From an uncultured Bacteroidota bacterium (GTDB lineage: Bacteria; Bacteroidota; Bacteroidia; 2-12-FULL-35-15): a stretch of 24,766 nt of DNA. The stretch spans positions 1 to 24,766 of the forward strand of contig CAISYK010000597.1 of assembly GCA_903889605.1 (NCBI GenBank), written 5' to 3'. The position numbers and the translations under genes are program-made. Positions 1 to 8,797 of the stretch are shown here, piece after piece (the first letter of the stretch is position 1; every line of letters begins with the position of its first letter). The notes beneath the pieces are model-generated. The model was not told the origin of the DNA. It did no database searches and worked only from the letters and a program-made list of their open reading frames with translations.

Positions 1-156
1 CGCATTCCAATAAATTTTGTTTTCTGTTTTTTGGAAATAAGCAAATGAAAAATTGATAACGGATACTATTAATATAATAAATCTCGTATTTGGGCATAAA
101 AAATCTTTAATATTCATGAGCTTATTTATCTTTTTTCTTTTCATATTTCGATTCAT
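1..156 (-). CDS. Partial small membrane or exported protein, cut by window edge
   Basis: An open minus-strand frame begins with ATG at 156 and is still open after 52 codons when it leaves the window. Other possible starts are ATGs at 144 and 117. A basic stretch (MNRNMKRKKINK) is followed by a hydrophobic segment, FIILIVSVINFSFAYF, near residues 26-41, which could be a signal peptide or a single membrane helix; the start at 117 would give the most signal-like N-terminus. I do not recognise the protein. It has the same strand as the genes upstream but is separated from the lipoprotein gene by a 135-bp spacer that contains a repeat, so it need not belong to that operon. It is supported only by an open frame and a hydrophobic segment. 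Confidence 0.4.
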   Translation of the reverse strand, partial: MNRNMKRKKINKLMNIKDFLCPNTRFIILIVSVINFSFAYFQKTENKIYWNA

Positions 157-177
157 TAAAAATCTTGTACTTTAACA

Positions 178-291
178 GCAACTTTTACCCGTTGATTGGT
201 TGGAGAAGCAGGACAAGAGGCCTACTAATAAACGGCATGAGTTGAAAAAACTCGCGCCAGCATACCGAACTATTACTCACACCTGCCGGGA
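178..291. repeat. GC-richer intergenic element, recurrent Bacteroidota type
   Basis: This spacer is visibly richer in G and C than both sides and carries no gene: its minus-strand frames hit stops quickly. It contains a 5-bp inverted repeat, GAGTT/AACTC, at 239-253. Its minus-strand conceptual translation (SNSSVCWREFF in one frame, NSCRLLVGLLSC in another) matches spurious small peptides I remember from Bacteroidota intergenic regions. That recognition is from memory only. It ends directly against the stop codon of the lipoprotein gene. Confidence 0.4.
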
Positions 292-1008
292 CTAATTCTT
301 AAGGGTGATTAGAGATACTTTTTCCATTAGTTTTTTTGCTTCCCAACTTTTTTCAACTAGATCCTTTTCATCTTTATATACGGATGAATAACTGGCAAAT
401 ACTTTCGTATTATTAATAAATGAAATTGAAACATATCTTTTATAATATGATTTATCGTTTCTTTTCAAGATTATTTCAAATACCGAATAAATTGCATTAT
501 CATTTGTTTTTACAATGGTATCGGTTAAAATAGAACCTTTAAATCCGTTTATTAAATTATATTGATAAATATTTTTGTACTCCAATAACGTTCTTTTTAC
601 CAAAGAATCCAGTTGAACTTTAGTCAATGCCTGTAAATTACTCGTAATATATGTAAGCTCTATTGCTAAGTAAGAATTCTTATCCCCATTGGAATAAACG
701 CACCCCTTATTTTTTATCAAAAATTCTGGGTCATAGTTTGGTTTAGGGAAAGTACTATCATTTTTAGATACTAAACTAAAAATTTCGGCATTATTAAGTT
801 TATTCCATTCATTAGGCTTATAACAATAAATTTTTTGATTTTTACTGATGTCCCCTATTATTGAATCATTTAGAAATTTATCATTTTCATCAACAGCCAG
901 ATTAAAACTGATTTTATCCGAAATTACCTGTGTATTTCCCTTATCCATATTCACACATGAAATACAAAAAAGTAAAATAATAAATAATGGGGTGATTTTT
1001 TTTTTCAT
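292..1008 (-). CDS. Lipoprotein, candidate immunity protein of the RHS gene
   Basis: This 238-residue protein has a lipoprotein signal: MKKK, the hydrophobic run ITPLFIILLF, and a CISC site with the probable acylated Cys at residue 18. The ATG at 1008 is chosen over an in-frame ATG at 1065 because it gives a clean signal peptide, avoids overlap with the RHS gene and has AAAGGT six bases upstream. The mature part is polar, rich in Lys and Asn, with alternating strand-like stretches; I recognise no family. It lies 16 nt downstream of the RHS stop and must be co-transcribed with it. In polymorphic toxin loci the gene just after the toxin tip usually encodes immunity, so a cell-surface or periplasmic inhibitor of the RHS metalloprotease tip is a reasonable inference, with no direct evidence. 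Base composition is very AT-rich (15 G+C of 60 in 361-420, counted by hand). Confidence 0.8.
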   Translation of the reverse strand: MKKKITPLFIILLFCISCVNMDKGNTQVISDKISFNLAVDENDKFLNDSIIGDISKNQKIYCYKPNEWNKLNNAEIFSLVSKNDSTFPKPNYDPEFLIKNKGCVYSNGDKNSYLAIELTYITSNLQALTKVQLDSLVKRTLLEYKNIYQYNLINGFKGSILTDTIVKTNDNAIYSVFEIILKRNDKSYYKRYVSISFINNTKVFASYSSVYKDEKDLVEKSWEAKKLMEKVSLITLKN

Positions 1009-1014
1009 AAACAC

Positions 1015-1020
1015 ACCTTT
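1015..1020 (-). promoter_or_regulatory. Ribosome binding site fixing the lipoprotein start
   Basis: On the minus strand AAAGGT lies six bases before the ATG at 1008, inside the 16-nt spacer after the RHS stop codon. Shine-Dalgarno motifs are scarce in this window, so it supports 1008 over 1065 as the start. Confidence 0.5.
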
Positions 1021-1024
1021 TTTT

Positions 1025-1663
1025 TTATTTAGTTTTATAAGGAACATCTTTTCTTTTATTTTCATTTGGTTTATAATTATCTTTTGGAGTTTTCTTTAAA
1101 TCAAACTTTTTACCATAATCTGATTTTAAGTCCTTATTTGCGGGGTTATCTTTGGCTCTAGCTGGATTGTTTTCTGTATTCGTTACATAGTCTGTATAAA
1201 CACCTCCTTTAAATGCAGAAACACTCCAATCATTATTATCGGGTTTATTGGGGTGCCCTCTGACAGCATCATGTCCAACTTCATGTACAATAATACCAGC
1301 TAATGTACTTTCCACAGATTCCTTTAAAAAATTAGCACCTCCAACAATACCTTTCATATTTATACCGCTAATTGGATTACTTGTATTTCCAACATTATCC
1401 CCCTCCGTAATAGAAATAGGATTATCATTCTTGTTGGCAAAACCTTCTACTTCAGCTATACTGCCAATTGCGACAACAGCATCAGTTTTATCTAAATTTT
1501 TTATATCAAATTCGCCAAGTCCTACAGGTGCAAATTGAACTTTTACAACCCCTTCACCAACAATATTATCCATTGATTTTTGAGCTTCTGCCATCATTAA
1601 TCCCGCTCTTATAACACCCAAAGTTGAATAGGCTTTTGGCGAAATAGCTACATATACAATATT
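1025..1663 (-). other. RHS C-terminal tip: putative zinc metalloprotease effector domain
   Basis: Residues 2379-2590 follow the RHS core end DRDGKE. HEVGHDAVRGH at 2505-2515 has the HExxH zincin motif plus a third His at the position used by metzincins, although the usual Gly at position 8 is Val. The segments before it (VVKVQFAPVG, TDAVVAIGS) look like the sheet preceding the active-site helix of zincins. After residue 2520 the chain becomes a Lys/Asn/Asp-rich tail. Zinc binding and proteolysis are inferred from the motif. It could instead process the RHS protein itself, or be inactive. Confidence 0.6.
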
Positions 1664-4600
1664 TTCCTTCCCATCTCTATCTACTACTAAAATAGGGTTA
1701 TTAGCAAATGAATGATAAGGACTTAATTCTGGATATTTCTTTTGCAAAGGGTCAAGGCTTAACCATCTACCCAGCCTTGGGTCATAAATCCTCATCCCAT
1801 AATCTTGCTGATTTCCATTCCCTTTAACTTCATTATCATTCTCCTTTCCGTTAAACCCATACCTATACCCATGAGCACCGACAAAACTCCTTCCCGGCAT
1901 TTGCGCCCCAAACGCATAATAATCATTCGCACTCAGCAAATCAGCAGTAATGCCTGATGTTCCGTTAGGTGCAGGAAGGGTTTGCAGTCTCCTATCAGAA
2001 ATAGTTGCAAGCACATTACCAAGATGATTACTTAGTTCGTATTGTTTACTTCCGCGGATAAGACTGTCCTGGATAATAGCCTGCGGTTGTATATTCTGCC
2101 AATCTGTTGTTCCGGGCCATACATGGCTTTCTGCCATTACCAGTTCAGGCTTCCATATTCCCAAGCGGCTGCTTCCGTATAAATCTTGTTCCTTCCAGGT
2201 AAGAATATTTTCTTTATATTCATAAGTGCCCATTACAGTCCCGCTTGCATCACGAACATAAAACGTTTCAGTAATATGGTCATTAAAGTTATATTTTTTA
2301 TATACCCTATTTCCTAATGCATCATAAGCATAATTAAGCCTGCTGTCGGTTTTATCAATTTCAGTTATTTTATTCTGAAGGTTCCAATTTATATTCTGTA
2401 TGCCTTCGGCATTATCTTTTGTTAAGTTGCCGATGGAATCGTAAGTGTAATTATTGCTGTTTTGATTGTCAATATCTGTAACAGTGCCGTTAACAGGGGA
2501 CCCTGCTTCCGGGTATGCTCCGGGATCAACCATATCCTTTATGCTTGCCAGCCTGTTTGTTGCATTGGCCGGCGGAGATGCCATATTTGGTATCTCAGCA
2601 TTATTTGCATCCAGATAACGATAATTCAGCATATCCATTTTAGGATTACTTTCCCTGCCGTATCTGTTTAAACTAAGAATATTTCCGTTGCCGTCATAAC
2701 TCATATCCATGCCATAGGCACCAAGCGGCGTCGGAACAGCACCGATAAATGTAAAAGCATCCTGATTTTTCAATCGGTTAAGCTGATCGTACTTGTAATT
2801 CATACCCAGTCCGCCTAAAGTTTGTAAATTAGTATACATCCTGCTGATATTGCCGTTATACAAAGGCTGCACACCAGCCATTGATGAATTCATTGCAGAG
2901 GTTGTATTCTCAGTGCCTGCAATAGGACTATAATCTCCATTATAGTAATTCAGCACATAAGCAAAAGCATCTTTAGCGACAGTATTGTGAAGGCTATGGT
3001 AACCCGGTGCCGTTGAATTAAGATTTGGATTAGATTCCACGCTGATACTAACACTTTGTCCATTTATTACAGATGTACCCAGCACAGCATTCTCTAATGC
3101 AATACCATCCCTGCCTGCATCCTGTTTAACATTTTCATCAGTTCCGTTTACACCTTTTATCCAGCCCTGCAAAGTGTAAATATAATCAAGGCCCTGCACT
3201 TTCAATTGTCCAATTTCTGTACGGGCTAGAGGGCCGTGTTTATAATAAAAATATTCTGCATCGCGCTCCCAGATTATGCCTTTCCGGCTGGTATACACAT
3301 TTGTCAGCCTCAAGCCATCGTCATAACTGTATTTATGCCTGAATTCATCAGGCATTCCAGGCTCATAACGGACTTCATTAACCTTACCGCTTACAAGATC
3401 AAAGTTATATGCAATTACTTTATCACCAAGATGAGTAAGAGGATAGTCCTGAATAATTACCGGTACATTCCCGCTGACATCATAAGTATAATGTGTTGCA
3501 TGCCTGTAGCTGCCGTCAGCCTGTAAATTATTATTTTCAAAACTTAGTATGCTTGCCACTCTGCCGCGAAGATTTTGCTGCCCTGCTGAACCAAATTTAT
3601 CATTGATTGCTGTATTAAATGTTTCATCGTACTTCGTAAAAGTAATATCACGGCGCGGCTGTGAAAGTGTGTGTAAATAAGCTTCCCAGCCAGCATAGTT
3701 ATCCACAGTACTTTGATTCAAAGTGCCGTTAAGGAGCAGTTCACCGCTTTCAACAGTACGCCCCAGAATATCATAATAAGTATAACTGTAATTTTTTACT
3801 GGTTTCTGTTTTGAATTCTGCGAGGCTGCTATCCTGCCTAATTTGTCATATAAGAAAATGGTTATTCCTGCATCAGGATTTTTTTGCCAAGTCAGCTGGT
3901 TGAGTGAATTGTATTTATAATTTGTTATAAAAGCATGCATAGGAACTTTCGATCCTGAATTATGAATCCGTTTATAATCTACGTCAGCAGCATCTGCGGT
4001 ACTCAAAAGCCTTATACCGGCTGGTGGTATTGTACGGGTGAGGTTGCCTGCCTGATCGTAATAATACAAAGTATAATGAAATTGATCGTCGTAATAATTA
4101 TACCTTAATGTTTCTGCGGCTTTCATGCACTTTGCGTAATATTTTTTCTCCAGATCATTGCGCATGCTGTCAACCCAATGTGTATAGCGTTGTGAAGCAT
4201 TATCACGAGCCAATAGATACTTGGCTTCAACGCATGAATTATAATTCGATGGATCATGAGGCAGCTGAAGGAGGCTGTCATTACCGCACAGTATCGAGGT
4301 TTTGCACTCATTTATAGGGAGACAGCTGCTTACGCCGATAACCTGTATCGTCCGGTTTGATTTGACATCCAGGTAAGTAAGGATAAATTTATTGGTTTGT
4401 GCATTACTGTTGTCAAAATATGGTTTTATAGAAATGAGTGAAAATCCTGAACCCATCCATTTGCAGTCAGCAAAAGTTATTGTGCAGGTAGAATCTTTCA
4501 ATTCGTGCGTGCTTCGTCCAGTAAACCTCAGACTGCATTCCTTGCTTTCATTATAGGTATATCGAATCATTGATGCACCAATAAACCTTGAATACAAAGT

Positions 4601-7600
4601 GCTTCTGCCTTTATTGTATGAATATTGTCCTTCTTTTTCTGCCTTAGTTTTTTTCAGTTCGTTTAAAAAGCTGAACAGCTCGTTGGCAAATGGAGAAAGG
4701 GTTTTACATGTATCAGCTTTTACTGATGGATTACGTGCGATTTCTTTTTGTTTATCAGCCGTTACCGGGGTTTTCACTGTGGCTGGTGATTGTTTCCCGG
4801 AAGGAACAGCAGCTCTGCCTTTTTCTGTTATACTTACTGCAGGCTTTTCAGCTGCGGATAAAACGGCTGCGGAAGAGCCTGTTCCTGTTGATGGGGCATC
4901 ACCGCAATTCACAAACCACGGACATTTAGTTCCAAAACCGGCAGTATGTTTTGTTCCATTAGAATATGTAAGCGTAATTGAAAATGTTGTGAAGCCTTGA
5001 CCTGACGTTACAGCAACTGGACAGCATATCTGTGAAACAAAACCGCGTTCGCCTTGAGGTATTGGAATGGATGATTCACAAATTAATTTATCACCCGTAT
5101 AAAAAGAAATCAGATATTGGCTGATGCTGAACTCAATTTTTATTTTGCTTACAATCTGCCCGGAGCCGTAATTTCGGAAAACAACCGGTATTTGATTTCC
5201 TTGAAGGATTACAGTATGAGCCAAGGCATCATGAGGAAGGTTCTGGTTAAGCATACCAATTAAGTCATTTATAGGGCATGGCAGCTTTGTTTGTACAACA
5301 TGAAATGAATCACATAAGAACTTGCCTGTGATTCCTGTTATCTGCGATTGAATGTTCGCTGCGTCAGTTAAAGATGGGCAGTTATTGTATAAATCAATAC
5401 CTGTTAAGTTGATAGGTGTTTGTGAAGTAGTGTGACTAAAGGCATCATAGCGGTTTGTAAAGCGCTTTACTTTATTCTGATACAGTGCATAAGATAAACC
5501 GCAAGGTTCCGAGGAGTTTGTAGGAATATAACCTTCTCCTGAATATGAATAACCGTTATGGACATTATTGCCGCCAACAAAATAAGGAAATCCGGAAGTA
5601 GTGAAGCCTGGCGGCGAGAACATAAAAAAGAAATTCTGAGTTCCGATACACCCGTTGAAACAGCCGTTATTTATGGAATAATCTCTGCGGCTTTCATAAA
5701 GATATTTTTCTTTGTACGAAAGATAAAAATCCCTCAGCATCTTCCATTCCATTTCCTTTGTATTAGGATCACTGCCGAATATATGAGTTGTCAGATAGTT
5801 TGCAGGCAATTGGCAGGGTGGGGCAGTTGCCGTTACATTCGACTGCGGTCCGCCCGGATTATTTAATATATTATTTGTAATATTCTGCATGTCAGGGCTG
5901 GAACTGCAGTAAGCAGCGTGCATGGCCATCTGAAGCATATTTTCGTTTGGATTAGTATTACATACATTATTCATAAATGCAAGGAAAGCAGAATAGTTCG
6001 TTCCCGGATGAGGGAAAAAAGGATCATTATTCAGCATTTGAATATATGTAGCAGCCGGAGTACTGCCGTTGCTTATTATTCCTGCTGTTAACGCTTCGGC
6101 AAGTGTATTTGCGCTGCGCAGTTTTAGATCGTAATTCTTTCCGGTATTTTCTGTCCCGCACCACTGCAGCATACAATATTCCGGATGAGATTTCAGCAAA
6201 ATATTTTCCTGTGCTGTACTGAGATTCCAATTATTAATGCGGTTGTTTATGTACAGCGAATCATTGATGCCGGTGCTGTTAAGATTAACTATGGCCGAAA
6301 GCGCTTGGTTTGAAGGAAGACTGCTGGATGTACTAAAAATTGACAAAGGATCATTAGAATAATATTTACCATCGGAGCCTACAGAAAATTTAGCATATTG
6401 TCCTCCCGGCTTCAAATCGGCAAGCATCATTTTTCTGGCCTGGTCGCACTCATTAAGCGGCTCGGTACACATTGAGGCACATTGGGCGGCATAATCATTT
6501 GGATACGAATTTTTACAGGAAGAACAGCTTTGGTTACAATCCGTTGTATCAATCCTGCTCATTTCATCGTTTAGAAAAGAATCAAACTTTGCTCTGCATG
6601 TATCTGCAAAAACCAGGTTTACATAAGCGTCCGCGGCATTTTTATTTACAGTGAGTTTTTTTTCAAGAGTATAACTGCCCTGGTCAAGAGTTCTAATAAA
6701 CCCAGCAGGAAAATCATTGGTTTTGTCCATAAAACCGTTCCCAGATGCTCTGTAACAAGATTTATCAATGTTGGGAAGTTTACTTGACTGAAGTAAATCG
6801 CCAAAGGTTCCTGTGTAATTAAAAAACGGCAGAACTGTACAGCCGTCATTTGAATGCAGCGTAATGGAAAGGTCATAAATACAATCCAAACAAATATTTA
6901 AGTTATTGCATGTGGTGTAATTAAGTTGTTCTCCTTTTACAGTGTAATTGAATTCATACGGACCTGCAGCCGGCACCGTAAACTGTTTATTTATAGACAT
7001 GGAATGAGCAAAATTATCAACGATACTATCCGGCATCAAATCAATATCAATTTTAACAGGCGTCTGCGGCTCGTTATCCAAAGGCAAAAGATTATCAGGT
7101 CTGCTGCCGGCAAGAGCAGTAGCAATGGTTTTGCCTGAGGCATTTTCGTATGTTACAGAGGTTTGTCCGTTTGGATCCACAACCATTTTTTTAAGATAAC
7201 GTTTTGCATATCCTGCTTCGGTGCCGAACATCCTATCTAACTCCACCTGATTTGGCGTGCCGTAAAAAAACTTCGTTTCATGAGTGCTGCCAAGTTGGAA
7301 GCCTGCACCTACTCCGCCCTGCCTGTAGATTCTGCCGGTATTATCATCAGTATATTGAACCCTTGAAAAAGGAAAACCGACGGCATCAGGTATAAATGCA
7401 TTATAACCGACTTTATTAGGATTGTTAACGGAATAATATCCGCCGGCTCCGAAAGCACCAGCTGTACTCTGGTTTAAACCACGTGCAGGCAGACTGCAGG
7501 CAGTAAGTGTGTCGAAATCTTTCCATGAATAAGGCTTGCCGGCTAAGTTTTGATTCAGGTGAGGTAAATAATCCATTCTATGGATACCGGTTGCTGCAGG

Positions 7601-8797
7601 CATTATCTGCACTCCGACTCGTCCGTTAAAGTCATAAATATTTTCCTGGGCTATTATCTCTTTAAGTTTATCTATTCCGTTTACAGAACAACCAGCATTC
7701 AGAGGCATTCCATTGTCTTTTATATTTTCTGTAAAGACGTTTCTATCCTCAGTGACACCAGTAATTGTTTGCCTGGTCATATATAATCCATCAGAATACT
7801 GCACAATATCTTTCCGTTTTCCTTCATCGGCATAAGTGGTTGTTACCTGCCAGTTTAGTTTATTTCCGGTATGTGCAGCTACATGATATTTATTGGTGAA
7901 TCCGCTCAGCTGCCCAAAAGCAAGCCCCGCTGACCATGGACCGGGTATTCTTTTATCCCATAAAGGGCCTCCGCGTCCTACAGGTCTTAATCTATACAGT
8001 ATATACCCTCTGTCGTATATCAGCGGAAGCTTGTAAAATAAACTTTTTATTATAACCCTGGTTGCGTTTTCCCTGAAGTCATAGGAGATATCGGATTGAA
8101 GCAGCGCTGTCCCGTCCTCTTTATAATCATCAGCATAAACAATTTCCAACTCATATTCTTCGGCATAAACTACGGATGCCCAACTCAAAACCAGATCATT
8201 GGAAATAGTAGTAATGTCAGCACAAGCGTTAATGTTAGTAATGAAATTAGCCGTGCTGAAAACGGGTTGAATAAAATGCGTTTGCTGTATACCAAAATCC
8301 AGTTCGGCAATCTTACCTACCTCTGTAAACAAATCCTTGCCGGGCGGCGGTGTGCCGGTTAAAACAAGTGATGTTATTGTGAATTTTGAATTGTATGCAT
8401 TTGAATAAGCGTAAAAATCAATGCGCTTAGAGCTTCCATGCATTTTATTATTAATATGCAGTTCAACTATTTGTGTATTAATTGCTGTACTTCCTATCTG
8501 GTAATATTCCAGTTTGCCTTTTACAGTCAAGTCATATTCAAAATTAACCGGGAGGTCGGCAGATTCATGCTGATTAAGCTCCAGAGTATTGGTTAGAGAA
8601 TAAAATTCCAGGGTTGTGTTTACATATACAGCCCAGTTAATTCCGCCGCTTAAAACAGCCTGATGGATTACCTGATTTGGATTATTATTAATAACAAAAT
8701 TACTTCCGTTCATGGGATAAACTTGTTTAAGGCCAGTACCTGCCGACAAGCAGAACGAGCCTAAAGAAAAAAGAATGAAGAGGAGTTTTTTTATCAT
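1025..8797 (-). CDS. Giant secreted RHS/YD-repeat protein with zincin-like C-terminus
   Basis: This 2590-residue exported protein has a signal peptide at about 1-19 (MIKKLLFILFSLGSFCLSA). Residues 20-600 form a strand-rich N-terminal region of the type found in large Bacteroidota RHS proteins. A Cys-rich segment (DCNQSCSSCKN followed by PGGQYA) is near 760-820, and a disordered Ser/Ala/Thr/Lys linker near 1300-1365. YD repeats run from about 1580 to 2250 (YYDQAGNLTR, YTYDSIGNLT, YAYDALGNRV). The RHS core ends with YDPRLGRWLSLDP, LSPYHSFANNP and DRDGKE at about 2373-2378. Such repeats build a closed cocoon around a C-terminal cargo. The remaining 212 residues are unrelated to RHS and carry HEVGH. 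The start overlaps the upstream stop as ATGA, indicating translational coupling. I see no T9SS sorting domain, PAAR or VgrG part, so the export route past the inner membrane is unknown. Confidence 0.93.
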   Translation of the reverse strand: MIKKLLFILFSLGSFCLSAGTGLKQVYPMNGSNFVINNNPNQVIHQAVLSGGINWAVYVNTTLEFYSLTNTLELNQHESADLPVNFEYDLTVKGKLEYYQIGSTAINTQIVELHINNKMHGSSKRIDFYAYSNAYNSKFTITSLVLTGTPPPGKDLFTEVGKIAELDFGIQQTHFIQPVFSTANFITNINACADITTISNDLVLSWASVVYAEEYELEIVYADDYKEDGTALLQSDISYDFRENATRVIIKSLFYKLPLIYDRGYILYRLRPVGRGGPLWDKRIPGPWSAGLAFGQLSGFTNKYHVAAHTGNKLNWQVTTTYADEGKRKDIVQYSDGLYMTRQTITGVTEDRNVFTENIKDNGMPLNAGCSVNGIDKLKEIIAQENIYDFNGRVGVQIMPAATGIHRMDYLPHLNQNLAGKPYSWKDFDTLTACSLPARGLNQSTAGAFGAGGYYSVNNPNKVGYNAFIPDAVGFPFSRVQYTDDNTGRIYRQGGVGAGFQLGSTHETKFFYGTPNQVELDRMFGTEAGYAKRYLKKMVVDPNGQTSVTYENASGKTIATALAGSRPDNLLPLDNEPQTPVKIDIDLMPDSIVDNFAHSMSINKQFTVPAAGPYEFNYTVKGEQLNYTTCNNLNICLDCIYDLSITLHSNDGCTVLPFFNYTGTFGDLLQSSKLPNIDKSCYRASGNGFMDKTNDFPAGFIRTLDQGSYTLEKKLTVNKNAADAYVNLVFADTCRAKFDSFLNDEMSRIDTTDCNQSCSSCKNSYPNDYAAQCASMCTEPLNECDQARKMMLADLKPGGQYAKFSVGSDGKYYSNDPLSIFSTSSSLPSNQALSAIVNLNSTGINDSLYINNRINNWNLSTAQENILLKSHPEYCMLQWCGTENTGKNYDLKLRSANTLAEALTAGIISNGSTPAATYIQMLNNDPFFPHPGTNYSAFLAFMNNVCNTNPNENMLQMAMHAAYCSSSPDMQNITNNILNNPGGPQSNVTATAPPCQLPANYLTTHIFGSDPNTKEMEWKMLRDFYLSYKEKYLYESRRDYSINNGCFNGCIGTQNFFFMFSPPGFTTSGFPYFVGGNNVHNGYSYSGEGYIPTNSSEPCGLSYALYQNKVKRFTNRYDAFSHTTSQTPINLTGIDLYNNCPSLTDAANIQSQITGITGKFLCDSFHVVQTKLPCPINDLIGMLNQNLPHDALAHTVILQGNQIPVVFRNYGSGQIVSKIKIEFSISQYLISFYTGDKLICESSIPIPQGERGFVSQICCPVAVTSGQGFTTFSITLTYSNGTKHTAGFGTKCPWFVNCGDAPSTGTGSSAAVLSAAEKPAVSITEKGRAAVPSGKQSPATVKTPVTADKQKEIARNPSVKADTCKTLSPFANELFSFLNELKKTKAEKEGQYSYNKGRSTLYSRFIGASMIRYTYNESKECSLRFTGRSTHELKDSTCTITFADCKWMGSGFSLISIKPYFDNSNAQTNKFILTYLDVKSNRTIQVIGVSSCLPINECKTSILCGNDSLLQLPHDPSNYNSCVEAKYLLARDNASQRYTHWVDSMRNDLEKKYYAKCMKAAETLRYNYYDDQFHYTLYYYDQAGNLTRTIPPAGIRLLSTADAADVDYKRIHNSGSKVPMHAFITNYKYNSLNQLTWQKNPDAGITIFLYDKLGRIAASQNSKQKPVKNYSYTYYDILGRTVESGELLLNGTLNQSTVDNYAGWEAYLHTLSQPRRDITFTKYDETFNTAINDKFGSAGQQNLRGRVASILSFENNNLQADGSYRHATHYTYDVSGNVPVIIQDYPLTHLGDKVIAYNFDLVSGKVNEVRYEPGMPDEFRHKYSYDDGLRLTNVYTSRKGIIWERDAEYFYYKHGPLARTEIGQLKVQGLDYIYTLQGWIKGVNGTDENVKQDAGRDGIALENAVLGTSVINGQSVSISVESNPNLNSTAPGYHSLHNTVAKDAFAYVLNYYNGDYSPIAGTENTTSAMNSSMAGVQPLYNGNISRMYTNLQTLGGLGMNYKYDQLNRLKNQDAFTFIGAVPTPLGAYGMDMSYDGNGNILSLNRYGRESNPKMDMLNYRYLDANNAEIPNMASPPANATNRLASIKDMVDPGAYPEAGSPVNGTVTDIDNQNSNNYTYDSIGNLTKDNAEGIQNINWNLQNKITEIDKTDSRLNYAYDALGNRVYKKYNFNDHITETFYVRDASGTVMGTYEYKENILTWKEQDLYGSSRLGIWKPELVMAESHVWPGTTDWQNIQPQAIIQDSLIRGSKQYELSNHLGNVLATISDRRLQTLPAPNGTSGITADLLSANDYYAFGAQMPGRSFVGAHGYRYGFNGKENDNEVKGNGNQQDYGMRIYDPRLGRWLSLDPLQKKYPELSPYHSFANNPILVVDRDGKENIVYVAISPKAYSTLGVIRAGLMMAEAQKSMDNIVGEGVVKVQFAPVGLGEFDIKNLDKTDAVVAIGSIAEVEGFANKNDNPISITEGDNVGNTSNPISGINMKGIVGGANFLKESVESTLAGIIVHEVGHDAVRGHPNKPDNNDWSVSAFKGGVYTDYVTNTENNPARAKDNPANKDLKSDYGKKFDLKKTPKDNYKPNENKRKDVPYKTK

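Noticed and set aside
239..253. GAGTT/AACTC hairpin as terminator of the RHS operon
   Set aside because: The T-run lies in the loop on the minus strand and no T-run follows the stem.
4599..5000. 133-codon open frame on the plus strand inside the RHS gene
   Set aside because: It lies wholly antisense to the Ala/Ser/Thr-rich linker and adjoining RHS sequence, where stops are rare on the other strand, and its product has no recognisable features.
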